Below the pieces are notes generated by a model. It did not search any database. It was not told the DNA's origin and saw only the letters and a list, made by a program, of their open reading frames with translations. DNA of 64,000 nt from Undaria pinnatifida (taxonomy: Eukaryota > Sar > Phaeophyceae > Laminariales > Alariaceae), in assembly GCA_012845835.1 (NCBI GenBank), contig JABAKD010000007.1, forward strand, positions 496,001 through 560,000, in the 5' to 3' direction. A program made the position numbers and the translations under genes. Shown here in pieces: positions 1 through 12,960 of this stretch (its first letter is position 1; each line of letters starts with the position of its first letter).

Positions 1-2100
1 GCGCAGGCGTGTGGTTCGTGGTGGCTCGCGGGTACGTGTGTATATACGAGTAGTACGTACGTACTGCTGCTGTGTAAAATTATGCAGCAAGCCAAATCAA
101 CCCAACCTCGTCGCGAACAGCCGGCCAGACTCGCACAGGGGCAAGGTAGGAGCAGGACCCCGGTCTAATATGAGAGTGACCAAAATCCCTCGCGTGTCGC
201 TCATGGCCGGCGCGACGTTTATAAGGGGATCTAAGTGGATGTAGATTGACAACTCGCCAGAAAAAACGCCGGCCGTCGCTATATCTGCCGCACGACGACA
301 CGTTGTTAATAGGAGTGTTTGGTGTTATGCTGGCTGCGCTTTGTCTGCAGGAGGAAAAATAAGCGAGTGCGCACAAAAGTCTACACAAGCGGCAAGCAGC
401 AGTAAATAGCAACAGATGAGTTAAACGACGAAAGCAGCGGCCAAGTTTCGCGCTGAAGAACCGTCAGCTCGTCTTTCCGCGGTCAGACTAGATACAACCG
501 GTGTGTGAGGCTCGGGTCTAGCGAAAGCGAAAAGCTGAGTGCGCACCTTTCTATGGCTACGTGATAATCTAGACATGCAGCAATCAGCAGCTGGCCAGCC
601 TATTGACCCCAGATGCTCGAGTCGACAAGTAGTAGTAGTAGTAGTAGTAGTAGTAATCTCGATCGAAACGTCTCTTCGGTGGCGGGACTAGAGAAACGGT
701 CAACGTGGGCTCGGGCTTATCGTAAACAAGAAAGCTGCTTCGATCCACACGTATAATATCTACGGTTACCGGGTACAAGGTAGGTGCCTACAAGGGCTCC
801 GTTCAGCGGGCGGCTGATGCCGCCCGCTTCGCTCGCGCAACGAAAAATGCAACTAAAACATGTAAACGGGGCAGACAGAAGAGGCCCATGATTTGGTGTG
901 ACTAGCGAATTGAGAATGCCAAGAACTGCTTGTGCACAGTTATTAATGGCTGCCCTGTGCTGTGCACTGTGGTGTGTGTTTGTTGGCGCTGTTGCATTCT
1001 GAACGACAGTACGGGTGTAATTTTCGGGGGGGGGAAACATAGGGCCCGAGAGAGGACAATCAACTTAAAAGAAAGCTAAAGGACGAGTACGAAAACACAT
1101 AAACACCGGTACCTGGTACCTGGTACCTGGTACTTCGCATCGTATACCTGGTACTGCTGCATGCTCGAAAGAAAGCACAGCGCAGCATGCAACAGGACCG
1201 CACCTCAGGGGAAGGCACGGCACCGCACGGCACTGCCCGGCGCCGCGCTGTTGTGAGCTATATATAGCTGTTGTCTGAGCTGGGCTAGGGGTGCTTTTTT
1301 GCTGTGATTCGACAAAATGAAGTGTGTACAGCAAAAGCACTTACCACGCCACAGCACGGCACAGCACCGCCCAACACCGCACAGCATCGCACAGTGCCGC
1401 ACCGCACGGAAGGAGACGTCAGGGCACGCCGGGAAACGACACTGCATGGCGCTGCGCTGCTGATCTAGCGCTGAGCTGCTGATCTAGCGCTGAGCTGCTG
1501 AGCTAGCGCTGCAGTGCGCTGCTGTGCGGGGCTGAGCTGGTGATGTTATGAGCCAAGCTAAGATTATCAGTACCTCTGATATGATGAAGGCGTCGTGCAA
1601 CGTAAAAAAAAACGTGAAGGAAGAAATCAAAGAAAAGTTGGACCATTCCGGAAGTAGCGAAAGGAGGCGGTGTCAATGTAGTATGTGGTATTCCCAAAGA
1701 ACAGGGGTTCTAAACTTGAGGGAAGCAAGAACATCATCTTCCCGAAAAAAAGACTTTTAAACTCGAATTTGAAAATTTATAATATCAAAATCTGAGACGC
1801 TGAAGAGCGGTGTTTCGGGCATTCGAGTCCGCCCAGCCGTCCGGACAGGAGAACGCGCGAAAGTTAGTGTGGAAAGCGAAAAAAATTGAGGCCTCTTGAG
1901 GCCTCCGAGGAGATCAATATTCGGACGTAAATCTATGGTCATACAAAATACCTACCAGGTAGTATTTGTTCTACTTGAATTTCCGATCGAAATCTGAAGC
2001 TCGGAATCGGATTCAGTTGAGAAGTCGTAGCAAGTCAGCTTCCTATTGACTGTTCTGCCAGAAAAATCTTTCTCAAACACTTGGCATTACGTTACATACT
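1..2100. other. No gene recognised; simple and GC-rich repeats
   Basis: No reading frame here resembles a known protein. Visible structure: a TAG/AGT triplet run at 631-655; three overlapping ACCTGGT units at 1109-1133; a stretch rich in GCAC(C/G)GCACGG-like decamers at 1205-1440; and a 19-bp unit containing GCTGATCTAGC repeated about three times at 1450-1515. The short open frames here are explained by these repeats. Confidence 0.6.
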
Positions 2101-5100
2101 ACGCGAGCTATAGGTTCGTGTGCGGTATCGTTGTTTGGTACCGGCATTGGGTATCTATCTATTGATTCAAACAAGTCGAGCTGCTACCCTTGTACGTGTG
2201 ATATTATACTTGTATCTGTGCTGCTCTCGTTGTGGGTGTGTTTGTGGCTTGATCATTGTGCAGTTGGCAGCATGTGATCGCGCAACACTTGGAACGTCCA
2301 CCTAGACATACTGTGCCACGGCAGCTGCTGCTGTCAAGAATACTTTAATTTATAGTCGTCTATGCAAGTCGCGTGTGCCATCGCGTATCATGCTTCCACC
2401 TGCACTTCTGCTCCAGTTACCAGACTAATGTAGATGTTTCATTCTGGGAAGAATCAGCCGTGTATAATAACGTTTTCTTTGCCTGGGGACAAGTGCGGGC
2501 ATTGGACTGGCTGTTGTACTGCTGTATGTGTACAACCTCGACGTCGCAGCCGTCTAAAGCAAGTGGATTGCCGATATATGTGGTGGTTTGAGCAAGTCGA
2601 GGGCGTATGTGATTAGTAACAGTACATACAGCGGTAATACTGTACCTTTATAGAAATGCATACCTTCGGAACGGGAATCTTTGCGTATGACTTACTGACG
2701 CGAGATTTTGTCAGCGCTCTGCACTTCGGACGCCGCTCATTCTAATTCTGTAAGACCCTCGCTCGCGCGTAGTCCGTGCGTACCGGTTTCGGGTAGACTG
2801 TGGGCTCTCCACTCCTGTCGCCGTGCTTTGTACACCAGACCTCGGCAGTGAGGCGGTTCTACATACACAGCTCGGCACAGCCCACAGCGCAAAACAGAGG
2901 TCAACTGGCGCTCTCGACGAATTTCTTTACGAATCCGTCTTGGGAATGCCCCCCAGCAAGAAACATCGATAATGTGCCTATTACGTCAATACATCGCTGC
3001 TGCGTGGTGTATGGCCGCAAGCTCCTTTGTTGCTGTAAACCTGCTGTGTACCATGTAGCTGCAACCTCGCGTGTCGCAGCACACATGCCGATGATCTCGC
3101 CGCATTTTGGTCACACAATACAGTCTCCGGAAGTTCTTTTATGGGAGAAGAAATCTCTTGATTCTATTTTGGCAGCCCGACAAACATTTTTTTCTTCATC
3201 TGGTACACAACTCAAAAAGATCTGTGCGTCCAATGGAAAGGTCTGAAGGACATAGGAAGACACGGGCGACCGTCGTCGACACGGACCTTCGTTCGTTCTG
3301 ATAAGCTCAGCGATATTGGACAGCGACAAAGTTGAGCCAATGGCCCCGATTTTGTTGCGTGCAGTACGTTTAGGTCGCTCTCGCATGAGGTGTGCAACTG
3401 CACACTAGATCCAAGGAAACGCCACCTGAAAAACCATTATCAAAAAACGAGTTGTATATACGAGTGATGATTGGTGTGTTCCTTGTGCCTCCCATGTTGA
3501 GTGTAGGTTTGCTCGACCCGACAAGTGTCCAGGCTTTTGAACTGTTGCGCGTTTTTCTCCTGGTCCGGCGCACACGGTAGAGGACACCAGGGGTTACGTA
3601 TTACATTGGGGAGACCCCCAATGGTGCGGGTATGTGCCCAAATTCGTCGAACTCACCGCTGACGTCTTTTCATCAGCTATTTCACGGAGATTATAGAGAG
3701 CAGTGGTACTGTACTGTTCAACCGGCGCTGTACGGAGGGGGGGGGGGGGGAGTGTATACGTTAACGTTGGTGTGGAACGCGTTGGCCGTACGCACGTGAC
3801 CGGTTCCCGTTTCGTTGGGACGGTCCGCCATTAGATGTCCTTCACTGCAAGGGCTGAGAAAAAAACGAACCAGGCTTTACCTTGCATTAACCTTGGATTT
3901 AGAGTCCTGTTACGCATCAGACTGGACAGCATCGCGAGCAACATTGAAACTGGTCATACCCTTTGAGTTGGGGTCGTCGTATGCCATGGCCCTTGTGAAG
4001 ACGAACGAACGACCATGGCGGGGGCGGTTGATCATGGCATCCAGTAAGGCGGTGGTGATCTCGGACGTACGCAAAAAAGAGAACAAGAACGCGCAGCTTT
4101 TCCACAGGAAACCAGGGCTATTTAAAACGAACGAACCGATTGCTTTTCTGCTAGCTGCTACTGACCGCTGCTAGATTTGCGGTCTTCTGCTGCCTGCTGT
4201 TGGGAGTTGATGCCCCAACGCAAGTCGTCGGACCTCGTACCAGGTTTTCGAAGCATGCAGTTGCAGCAAAGTTCCATGGAACCTATCATTTTCTGTTTTT
4301 TCCCGCTCTGCTGCTCTGCTGCTGTATCACACATGGCCCACAGCGTTCACCCTGATTGGCGTTTGTGCAGAGGGGGTGGCAGGCTGTAAGACCAGGCTGT
4401 AAGGTTGACCTGTTGCGTGAAGACCGACCAAACCTATAATGACGAAATACACATCTCTCTTTTGCCCAGAAAAGTACAACACACAACCAAGAGCCCTTTT
4501 TGTGGTCGCCGAAAAACAATTTGAAAATGCCAGCCTAACTGTCTCTACTCGTCCCGTTGTTTTTGTTTCATTCAGGGGCTGGTGGGTGGTACGGAGGATC
4601 TGTTGGCGGAAGACCAAGGGGGAGAAGGCACTGCCACGGCGGGAGTGGACCTTCTCCTCTAACAAGCCTCTACCCAGCCTCTAACCAGGCGCCGGCAGTG
4701 GGCGTCGGTCGGTCCATTGAGTGGCGTTTCTGTTTTGTGTTTTGGGTATGCCTCTGGATTATGCCCGGAGGTGCCTAGCGCTCACGATTTCTATCGTAGC
4801 TTGTACACAAGGGGCTATTCGGACTTTGCTGCGTAATGACGGTCTCGGACTTGTACGAAAGGGATGCTATGTAAAAGGCGTGTTATTGTTTCTTCTTCTC
4901 TTTTTTTTGCTCTAAAGATTGCCGCGTGGTGCGACGTCAGGTCGGTCGCGAGAACGGTTTTTGTGCGGGAGAATTATGATCGTTTTGGTCCGTTCCTTTC
5001 ATTTGGTGGATACTAACGGTTTCAAGTCGCACGCGCCGTGTACTTCGTTCGTTTGTTCTTCATATAGATAGTTCCTTGCCCAGAGCTATTTTTAGCAAAG

Positions 5101-7550
5101 TATTTGACGTTCGACGTTTTGTGCGGTGTGACAAACCACGGCGGTGAAGTGGTACGAGTTGCGCTGCACATTATTGAGTTTTACCGTTCGGTATGCTACC
5201 GTTCTCCGGGTAGGTGGCATCGCGGGCTGTTGTCGAAGCGGTGCGGCTTGTGCCGCGAAATCACGAACTGTACCTCTGGGTATGCTATCTACCTCTGGGT
5301 GGGTAGCGTTGCAGGTTGTGGAAGTGGTGCGGTTCGTTCCTCTATTTTCCGAATTTTGCTGCTCAGTATTTTCCGGACTTACGGGTAGATGGTGTCGCAG
5401 GGTTGCATGCTCTAGCCCTCTAGCACCCACGTTGCAACGGGGATGGCGTTTAACGCTGTGGTCGTCGGAATGGCGAGGCGAAGGCTGAGTCGAGCATTTC
5501 TTTTGCCCCTCAGCGTGTAGCGGTAGTAGTGATACTCCAGTTATTATTAGTTTTGTGCCCATTAAAATACCCCGTATGATGCTCCGGTGCCACCCTCCCT
5601 CTCTCCCTCCCCGCCCTCCTTGACGCTTGCTAGCGCTGCCCCTCCTTTCCTCCCTCCCTCGGAAAGTTGACGTTTCTGGTTCGGTTTGCTGTCCAGTCTG
5701 TGTGTGCTACGCCGTAGCGTGGGGGGCGGCATTTTCCGACATTTTGTGGGTAAACGTGAGGTAGTCGGAAAATATCTGGCGAGATACTTTTTTTTGTGAC
5801 AAGAAATGCCAGGAGTTCGGCAAGGGCTGGGCCGGGCTGGGGACACGCCTGTGGCGGGTGTTTTTGTGGGTGGGCGTGGAGGGCTTGGACATCGTGTCTA
5901 GCGGGGTGCATTCCTCTGCATCCCTGTGCATCGGTGTGCATCCTGTGCATCCCTGTGCATTCTTTGCATCCTGTGCATCCTGTGCATCCTGTGCATGTAT
6001 CCACAGGAGTATGATGTCGACCACTTTTGGTAGCGGGGTATGCCATAGTTCATGCATACAGACCTGGTACGTGGTACCGTTCGAAACACACAGCAGTAGG
6101 CGAGCCGCTAGTCTACAACTCTAGGTTTTCCGGAGTTTGACCATATGACCGACATGGCAAGGAATGGTGCTCGGGAGCCCGCGGTACTCGAGCGCGTACG
6201 CCTTGCTAAGGTTACCCTTGCAGGCCAATGGCTATACACGAGCGACGGGAGTATGTGCGTTTGGTGGTGGTCGTGGGGTCGCTAGATGCTCGTCTTTGAG
6301 AGGCATCAATTCTTGTACTGCAGGATTGGCAGTTGTTTTTGTTTCGGGCTGCCCTGTCGACCTCTTTCTTATTTTTTGTTCCTTTTTTCTTTCTGGCTCT
6401 CAACCGATCGACCCCGCTGTTTGGGTTTTGTTCGTTTTTGCTCTGATATGATGCAGCAGTATGAAGAGTATCAACTGTGTGTGTGTTTCTTTTTTTCGCG
6501 CCCTAGATAAAATGTTCGCAATTAATTGCTCAAGGTATGGCAGTATGAAGAGTATTGAAAATGTTTGCTCTCCTCTTGTCCCGAATGATATAATACCTTC
6601 TCAGTTTTTGGCGTTTGCTTAAGGCACAGCAATATGAACAAGTACGTAGTACCAGCTTCTTTTTTTTTTTTATGCACGCCTGAAGAATCTTGGGCGACGG
6701 CCGTTTGGGTGGGGGTTCGATGAGCGTCTTTGGTTACATCGGTAGTCGTTTGTGTGATCAGGTGGTCGGCACTTGGAGTGCTTGGCTTGTCTGACATGTT
6801 TTCATTCGGGGGGTAAGACCACGCGCAACCATTGGCTAGCGTGTGATATAGTGCATCCAGCACGGTTTCTGACACATGCATGTCCCGATAGAGGTGACCT
6901 CACCATTTTTTTCCCGAGACTCCTCGCTTGAACGGCGCTATATACTTGACTTGACAATGACTTAATAAAACTAACATGGAGAAGAAGGGCTTGTGCTACG
7001 ATGAAGAGGTGTTCGGGTATACCACTTTTTGGCCAAAAACTTTCTGAATGACGGAGGTCTTTGATCGGGCATGGCATGTCAGGGCATCAATGCACACCAA
7101 AATCGAGGGAATGTCGTTCTTGTTTTGCGGCATCATATGTATAGACTACATATTTTTGTACCCCTAGGCCATGGTTGCCTTTTCAGTTTACTCAAGAACA
7201 TTTTGACGGTAAGGTATGGAGCGCCTCGAGAAAGGAGCCTCGCAACAAAAATTGTGCGGCAGGGCGAAAGTGCATTAGTGCCAGAGTGCAACCCGATTCA
7301 CAGCACGTAAAGATCACATTTAATAATACAAATTATATCCAATGATACACCAGCGATTCTGAGCAGTTTGATTGGTATTCTGACTGACTATTAACAATAA
7401 TATGGAACCCCTTCACTCACACTCACACACACTACTTGATGACTACTTTAAAATTTTATATAACTTTGCTATTACCTTAAAATCGGTTGCACGCGTCATC
7501 AAGTACGAGTAGTGTGGGACGAACGATGCCGCAGAGTGGGTACCGCATTT
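2101..7550. other. Long stretch with no recognised gene
   Basis: I could not assign any coding region. Open frames such as 2800-3246 (+) and 5092-5562 (-) have no recognisable domain and no convincing splice context. Local structure includes a run of about 14 G at 3737-3750, a degenerate roughly 90-bp tandem repeat around 5200-5410 sharing GGTNGGTGGCATCGC-like sequence, and a decamer array at 5906-6000. Confidence 0.5.
5906..6000. repeat. Decamer minisatellite (CATCCTGTGC-like)
   Basis: About nine tandem copies of a 9-10-bp unit CATCC(C/T)TGTG. The period near 10 gives several spurious overlapping open frames rich in Cys, Ala and Ser on one strand and Met-His-Arg on the other. Confidence 0.8.
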
Positions 7551-7770
7551 TCATTGCTTGTCAGGATCCAGGCCATGAGCGAATGCCAACGACCCTGTAC
7601 CTCGCTCAAAATCAAACTTTATTAGACTAGTCTTGTCTAAAAGTTTGGGAAAATGTTGTTGCCCGAGCGATTCCAAACGTTCCACGACGGTAAAGGCACT
7701 TTGTACGCAGTGGGTGGGCGGATGTTGTGCTGAGCCTCTGAAGTACTGCAACTTGTCCTCAAGTTGCATC
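7551..7770 (-). CDS. Unassigned possible coding fragment
   Basis: A minus-strand open frame of about 72 codons, rich in Leu, Glu and Phe, beginning MQLEDKLQYF and ending LDPDKQ. Its composition is more protein-like than neighbouring frames, but I recognise no family. Its start abuts the first satellite monomer exactly, so the satellite may have truncated a gene fragment. It could equally be a chance open frame. Confidence 0.2.
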
Positions 7771-8785
7771 AATCACATACCGTAGACTTTGTAATGGAGG
7801 CGTTTTTAAGCGCGATAAGGTGTTCATTGTCGCTTTGTAGGATAGCGCAGATGTTTTTCGACGCGCGAGATACAACACATTTCAAAACGGCGAGAAGAGC
7901 GGAAAAATATTATTTAGTGGCGCTGATAACCCTTTTATAATTTTTTTTTCAGCGACTTTCACCATCGATGCTTACCAATCACATACCGTAGACTTTGTGG
8001 CGGACGCGTTTTCAAGCGTGATAAAACATTCATTGTCGCTTTGAAGGATAGCGCGCACATGCTTTACGACGCGCGAGATACAACACATTTCAAAACGGCG
8101 AGAAGAGCGGAAAAACTTTTTTTAGTGGTGCTGATATATATTTTTTGCAGCGACTCTTACCATCGATGCTTACCAATCCCATACCGTAGACTTTGTAATG
8201 GAGGCGTTTTTAAGCGCGATAAGGCGTTCATTGTCGCTTTGTAGGATAGCGCAGATGTTTTTCGACGCGCGAGATACAACACATTTCAAAACGGCGAGAA
8301 GAGCGGAAAAATATTATTTAGTGGCGCTGATAACCCTTTTATAATTTTTTTTTCAGCGACTTTCACCATCGATGCTTACCAATCACATACCGTAGACTTT
8401 GTGGCGGACGCGTTTTCAAGCGTGATAAAACATTCATTGTCGCTTTGAAGGATAGCGCGCACATGCTTTACGACGCGCGAGATACAACACATTTCAAAAC
8501 GGCGAGAAGAGCGGAAAAACTTTTTTTAGTGGTGCTGATATATATTTTTTGCAGCGACTCTTACCATCGATGCTTACCAATCCCATACCGTAGACTTTGT
8601 AATGGAGGCGTTTTTAAGCGCGATAAGGCGTTCATTGTCGCTTTGTAGGATAGCGCAGATGTTTTTCGACGCGCGAGATACAACACATTTCAAAACGGCG
8701 AGAAGAGCGGAAAAATATTATTTAGTGGCGCTGATAACCCTTTATTTTTTTTTTCTCCAGCGACTCTTACCATCGATGCTTGTTT
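7771..8785 (+). repeat. Satellite block with 404-bp higher-order unit
   Basis: Five tandem monomers begin at 7771, 7977, 8175, 8381 and 8579, each opening AATC(A/C)CATACCGTAGACTTTG. Lengths alternate 206 and 198 bp. Odd monomers (TGTAATGGAGGCG type) resemble each other more than the even ones (TGTGGCGGACGCG type), giving a 404-bp dimer. Each monomer carries GCGAGATACAACACATTTC and ends in a T-run followed by CAGCGAC. The identical 67-residue frames at 8041 and 8445 are a by-product of the dimer period. Confidence 0.93.
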
Positions 8786-9035
8786 TGCAGGAGTTTGTTT
8801 TCTAAAACCTAAAATTCCCAGACTTCAGGTTCGAAAGGCGAGATATCTCATCTCACCTCATCATCTCATCTGTCCTGTCCGACGTGTTCATTAATAGCAT
8901 CTACATCGCACTAAAGCTATACAACATTATGTTAAAAAGCGCAAGCTATGCGACCCTTTTGGTTGATGAGCGAGAGAACGTCGGACGCATCGGGCAGATC
9001 GTGATGTGCCATGTACCTGGTACCTGGTATCTGTG

Positions 9036-9080
9036 GTTTGTGGTATATGGTATGTGGTATATGGTATGTGGTATACGGTT
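9036..9080. repeat. TATGGTATGTGG short tandem repeat
   Basis: Alternating TATGGTA and TGTGGTA units, preceded by two ACCTGGTA copies at 9015-9029. A similar run recurs at 10228-10262. Confidence 0.7.
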
Positions 9081-9167
9081 TCTCACCACCCGCACGATCG
9101 CCTAGACCTAGCACCACGCGTGTAACAAGCCCCTACATATCTTTGATCTCTCAGCCGGAGGGTATTT

Positions 9168-10225
9168 GAATATTATACGTGACCTAAATCTCCTGAAAAA
9201 TCCTCCTCCCTCCCCCCCCCCCCCCTTTTCGCTCTCCCTTGCTCAAACGCCCCACCAAATATCGAAATCCGCCAGAGTAATAAACACTTTACACACTGGA
9301 TATCACATCATTATCTTTCTAGAGCCATCCATGCCACTGCTTCCCCCCTCCCCCCCCCCCCCCCCCGCCCCGCCCCGAACGCCCCCTCCTTCCCTACCAC
9401 CCGCACCATCGTCTAGACCTAGCACCACACGTATGACAAACCCCTACATCTATGCCACCTAAAGGCCCTCCCTTACCGCCCCCCCCCCTCCCCCGCCTCC
9501 ACCCCCCACCACCCCACCCCCCCCCCTCACCCCCTCGAACACTCCGCCCTCTACTCACTGATTGTACGACCTCCCCCAGGATATACATGATAAACTGATG
9601 CATTCTTTCCAAAACCGTCACATTTATCTCCTGAAAAGAATGTATAGTTTCCACGCACCGATTAAGCTGCCCCCCCCCCCCCCCCTCCCGCCCCCCAATG
9701 ATAAACTGGTGCACTTTTTTTTTTTTCAATTTTTTTTTTTCCCAAACCTTCAGATTTATCCCCTCAAAGGATTTATGGCTTCCACGCACAAATTTCCCGC
9801 TCGTCCGCCCCCCCCCCCCCTCCCCCTCTTCCCCCCCCCTCCAACCCCGCTCCGTTTTGATCAAAACCAGGCCCCCACGTCCTTCAACTCCGCCCTCCCC
9901 TCAAAACTCCGCCCTCCCCCCACCGGTTATTCGACTTACACGATTCACTTGATAAACGGATGCATTTCCTTCCACAGCTGTCAGATTTTGTCCCCCTCAG
10001 AAACGGGTTTTACAGTTTCCGCGCACAGACTGACTAACATCCCCCTGTTGACTTTGCTAGCTACACTTTAGTTGCAAGGGGAGTCGCCGACCTATATCCT
10101 TAATGAGGACACACAACTCGTAATACATGCGATCGGAGTATCACACACAGCTTGCAAAGATGAGTTTCGACAAAATCTTCGATCTCACGGCTGGAGTGTA
10201 TTTTCATTTTTTGTAATATTATATT
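9168..10225 (+). repeat. R1 interspersed repeat, long copy
   Basis: This is the longest uninterrupted copy of a dispersed family I call R1. Hallmarks in order: GCTCAAACGCCCCACCAAAT, several poly-C runs, CCGCGCACAGACTGACTAAC, GGGGAGTCGCCGACCTATAT, CGATCGGAGTATCACACACA, and GATCTCACGGCTGGAGTGTA near the end. The long proline-rich and glycine-rich open frames here are translations of the C/G runs. No transposase or reverse transcriptase frame is visible, so it looks non-autonomous. Confidence 0.85.
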
Positions 10226-10604
10226 GTTTGTGGTATGTGGTATGTGGTATGGTATGCTACGGTAATGGTGCACCGTTTTGTTTCTGGGGGGACTCACTTG
10301 ACAACTGTGGAGGTCTACCACCCCTTTAGACAGACGAAAAACGCCCGCCGGGAAATGATGACACACCTGCTCCAAATCGTAACGCCGCAACCGTGGAGAG
10401 AGGATACCAAAACACCGCTGAGGCAGGGGTTGCGAAGCCGGAAAATGTTGTTTCCTTTCGCCCCTGCGGTATCTACCTGCCGTTGGGAAAACGGCAGGCG
10501 GCTGTTCGATGACTATTCACCCACCCGGCCGTCCTAGCAACGGGCTGAAATCGGTAACATAGATGTATACTTCATTTGAAATATACCAGGAAGGTATATG
10601 ATAA
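10226..10604. other. Spacer between oppositely oriented R1 copies
   Basis: It contains a TATGTGG short repeat and otherwise nothing I can assign. Confidence 0.5.
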
Positions 10605-11098
10605 AAATATAATTCACTCGCTGTGCGTGATACTCCGATCGCGCGTATTACTGGGTGTCTGTGTCCTCATTAAGAATGTAGGTCGGCGATTCCCCTTGGA
10701 ACTACAGTGTAGCTTGTACCAGGGTCAACAGCGTGATACTAACCAATATGCGCGCGGAAGCTTCAACACCCCTTCGTTTTTGAGGGGCACACGGTCTGAC
10801 GGCTGTGAAAGGAAATGCGTCAGTTTATCGAGTATATTCTGCAAGTTGAATAACAGGTGAAGGGAGGGCGGAATTTTCAAGGGCGTGGGGGCCGGGGGCC
10901 GGGGGCGGGGGGGCGGGAGGTTTGAAAAGGAGGGGGGAGGGGCGGGGGCAGTTCAATATGTGCGCGTAAACAATAAACAAACCCATTAAGGGGACAAGAT
11001 CTGACGGTTGTGGAAGGAATGTATCAGTTTATGATGTATATTCTGTGAAACGTACGACCGGTGAGGGAAGGACGGATTTTCGGAGGGGGGGGGGGGGG
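10605..11098 (-). repeat. R1 copy, minus orientation, diverged
   Basis: It contains the reverse complements of the R1 hallmarks (GTGATACTCCGATCGCGCGT, AATGTAGGTCGGCGATTCCC) and G-runs at 10890-10950 and 11083-11097. It directly abuts the LINE 3' end. Confidence 0.75.
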
Positions 11099-11520
11099 CG
11101 TCTCATTTATGGTGCTTGTGCCTTAGTCATTTCACCTTTAACCACGCATCCGTTTCGAGACGGAGCACCGTTCGTATTCCTAATAGAGACACCTCCAAAA
11201 TTTGGGCGCGGAATAAGCTTCTTCCATTTATTACATAAAAACTCCTATCCCCGTCCTGTTTCCCGTCTGCGGCCACCATCAATCTCCTAGAATAGCGATC
11301 GTTTTCTCGCTACTCCCTATTCTATCAAACTCTTCTATGTCACATACGTCAAATTTCCTCATCTCCTCCTCTAATGCATCCCGTTCCTCCATAGTCTGGT
11401 CTATATTCCACATTACTTACTATTTTTACTATGTATGTATGTGAGTCCTCCTCTCTATTGTTGTGCCACACGGGCACATATTTGTGACCACGTCCTCCTC
11501 CTCCCGACTACTACTGGTAT
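11099..11520 (-). mobile_element. LINE C-terminal coding remnant, distal part
   Basis: On the minus strand this encodes, with stops and frameshifts, the tail of a non-LTR retrotransposon ORF2. Readable blocks are YTSSSREEEDV, a Cys-x-Cys zinc-finger-like MCPCG, ERDALEEEMRKFDVCD, SSEKTIAILGD and, at the end, NGAPSRNGCVVKG. It is continuous with the segment at 11886-13576; an R1 insertion separates them. Confidence 0.8.
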
Positions 11521-11885
11521 ATATATTATAAAAATTCAAATACACTCTAGCTGTGAGATCGAAGATTTCGTCGAAACTCATCTTTGCAAGCTGTGTGTGA
11601 TACTCCGATCGCGCGCATTACGAGTTGTGTGTCCTCATTAAGGATATAGGTCGGCGACTCCCCTTACAGCTACAGTGTAGCTATCAGGGTCAACAGGATG
11701 ATTTTAGTCAGTCTGTGCGCGGAAACTATAAAACCCGTTTCTGAGGGGGACAAAATCTGACAGCTGTGAAGGGAAAGGGGGGGCCTGGTTGTGATCAAAA
11801 GCGAGCGGGTTTGGAGGGGGGCGGGGGGGGGGGGGGGGGGGGGGGAAGGGGCAATTTGTGCATGTAAGCTATAAATCCTTTCGAG
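11521..11885 (-). repeat. R1 copy inserted inside the LINE
   Basis: It carries R1 hallmarks in reverse orientation (AGCTGTGAGATCGAAGATTT, TTAAGGATATAGGTCGGCGA, a long G-run). LINE coding on either side reads RNRY then YTSSSRE when this block is ignored, so it is a clean insertion. A short ATAT-like target duplication is possible. The copy lacks the upstream part seen in longer R1 copies. Confidence 0.8.
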
Positions 11886-12826
11886 GATATCTGTTTCTTC
11901 TTTCTGGCAGGTCCAGGTCCCCTACACGGAATAATTTGCAATTTGAGATTTTTCGCGAGTCCATTGGGCCGTGCAGATACGTTTTAATTCCAATATCTTC
12001 CCTCAACCGCCCGTGTATCTTTAGGTGCTTGTCCTCTTTTACCTTATTTCTTAGCGCCAGCCTTTCCCTTTCTTCTGTTCTTTCTTTTACTTCTGTCTTG
12101 TACCCGCCAAACTTCTCTATATATAGTCATTAGTACCTCTTCTTGGTGCCCCCTGAATATTTCCATATTTATTTCCTCGACGAAGGCATCTCATCTTATT
12201 CCAGCTCGCCCTTTCGTTACTGTCTCTCATAGGGCCCCCATCATCTATGTACGGCTGGCAACCTCTTTTCTGGCATATTCCTTGCCTTATGTTGCCATTT
12301 CAACTATTTCACGTTTCTAGACTATTTGTTCTAGGGGGGACATTCCTATCCTATTATTAATAGTTCTGCTTTTAATACTGGGTTACTCGTCGTACTTGAT
12401 TGAGCATCCTAGTATCTTGGTTGCTGCTGTCATCTGCACTGTTTCCTGTTGTTTTACGGACTTCGCGTTCCCTTCCCATGCTCCTCCTGCATACGCTAAC
12501 TTTGGCACAATCACATTAATCAGAATACATATTTTTATCCTAGTGTCAAGGTGCGGGTCTGTTACTATCGCATCCATCTTGCCTAATTATGATTTACCCT
12601 TGCCTATATTACTTTCGCAGTGTCTGCATCCCAGGTGCAGCCCTTTGAGATCTCTACGTCAAGGCACGTATACTGGTCTACGATCGGGAGTTCATCTTCT
12701 ACATACTACTTACGTTTGAAATTTACTGGATTCGCCTTATTATATCTGCGTTACATACAACAAACAGCTGCGCGCTTTTTCACGTTTGCTGTCACTCTCC
12801 ATTTCATTCCTGGTGTAGACTACTCT

Positions 12827-12960
12827 TCTAGTGCTCTCTCTATCAACTACTCTCCTAGTGCTCTCTCTATCAACTACTCTCCTAGTGCTCTCTCTATCAA
12901 CTACTCTTCTACTGCTCTCTCTCTATCAACTACTCTTCTACTGCTCTCTCTATCAACTAC
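12827..12960. repeat. Approximately 24-bp minisatellite in the LINE
   Basis: About six units of CTCTCTATCAACTACTCTYC plus a few bases, with small length variation. Confidence 0.8.

Noticed and set aside
1815-1845. GCATTCGAGTCCGCCC resembling a tRNA B box
   Set aside because: No A box or foldable tRNA body upstream.
2800-3246. 148-codon + frame
   Set aside because: No ATG start at the frame's beginning, no recognisable domain; minus strand also open in parts.
9394-10071. Long Pro-rich (+) and Gly-rich (-) frames
   Set aside because: They come from the poly-C/poly-G runs of an R1 repeat.
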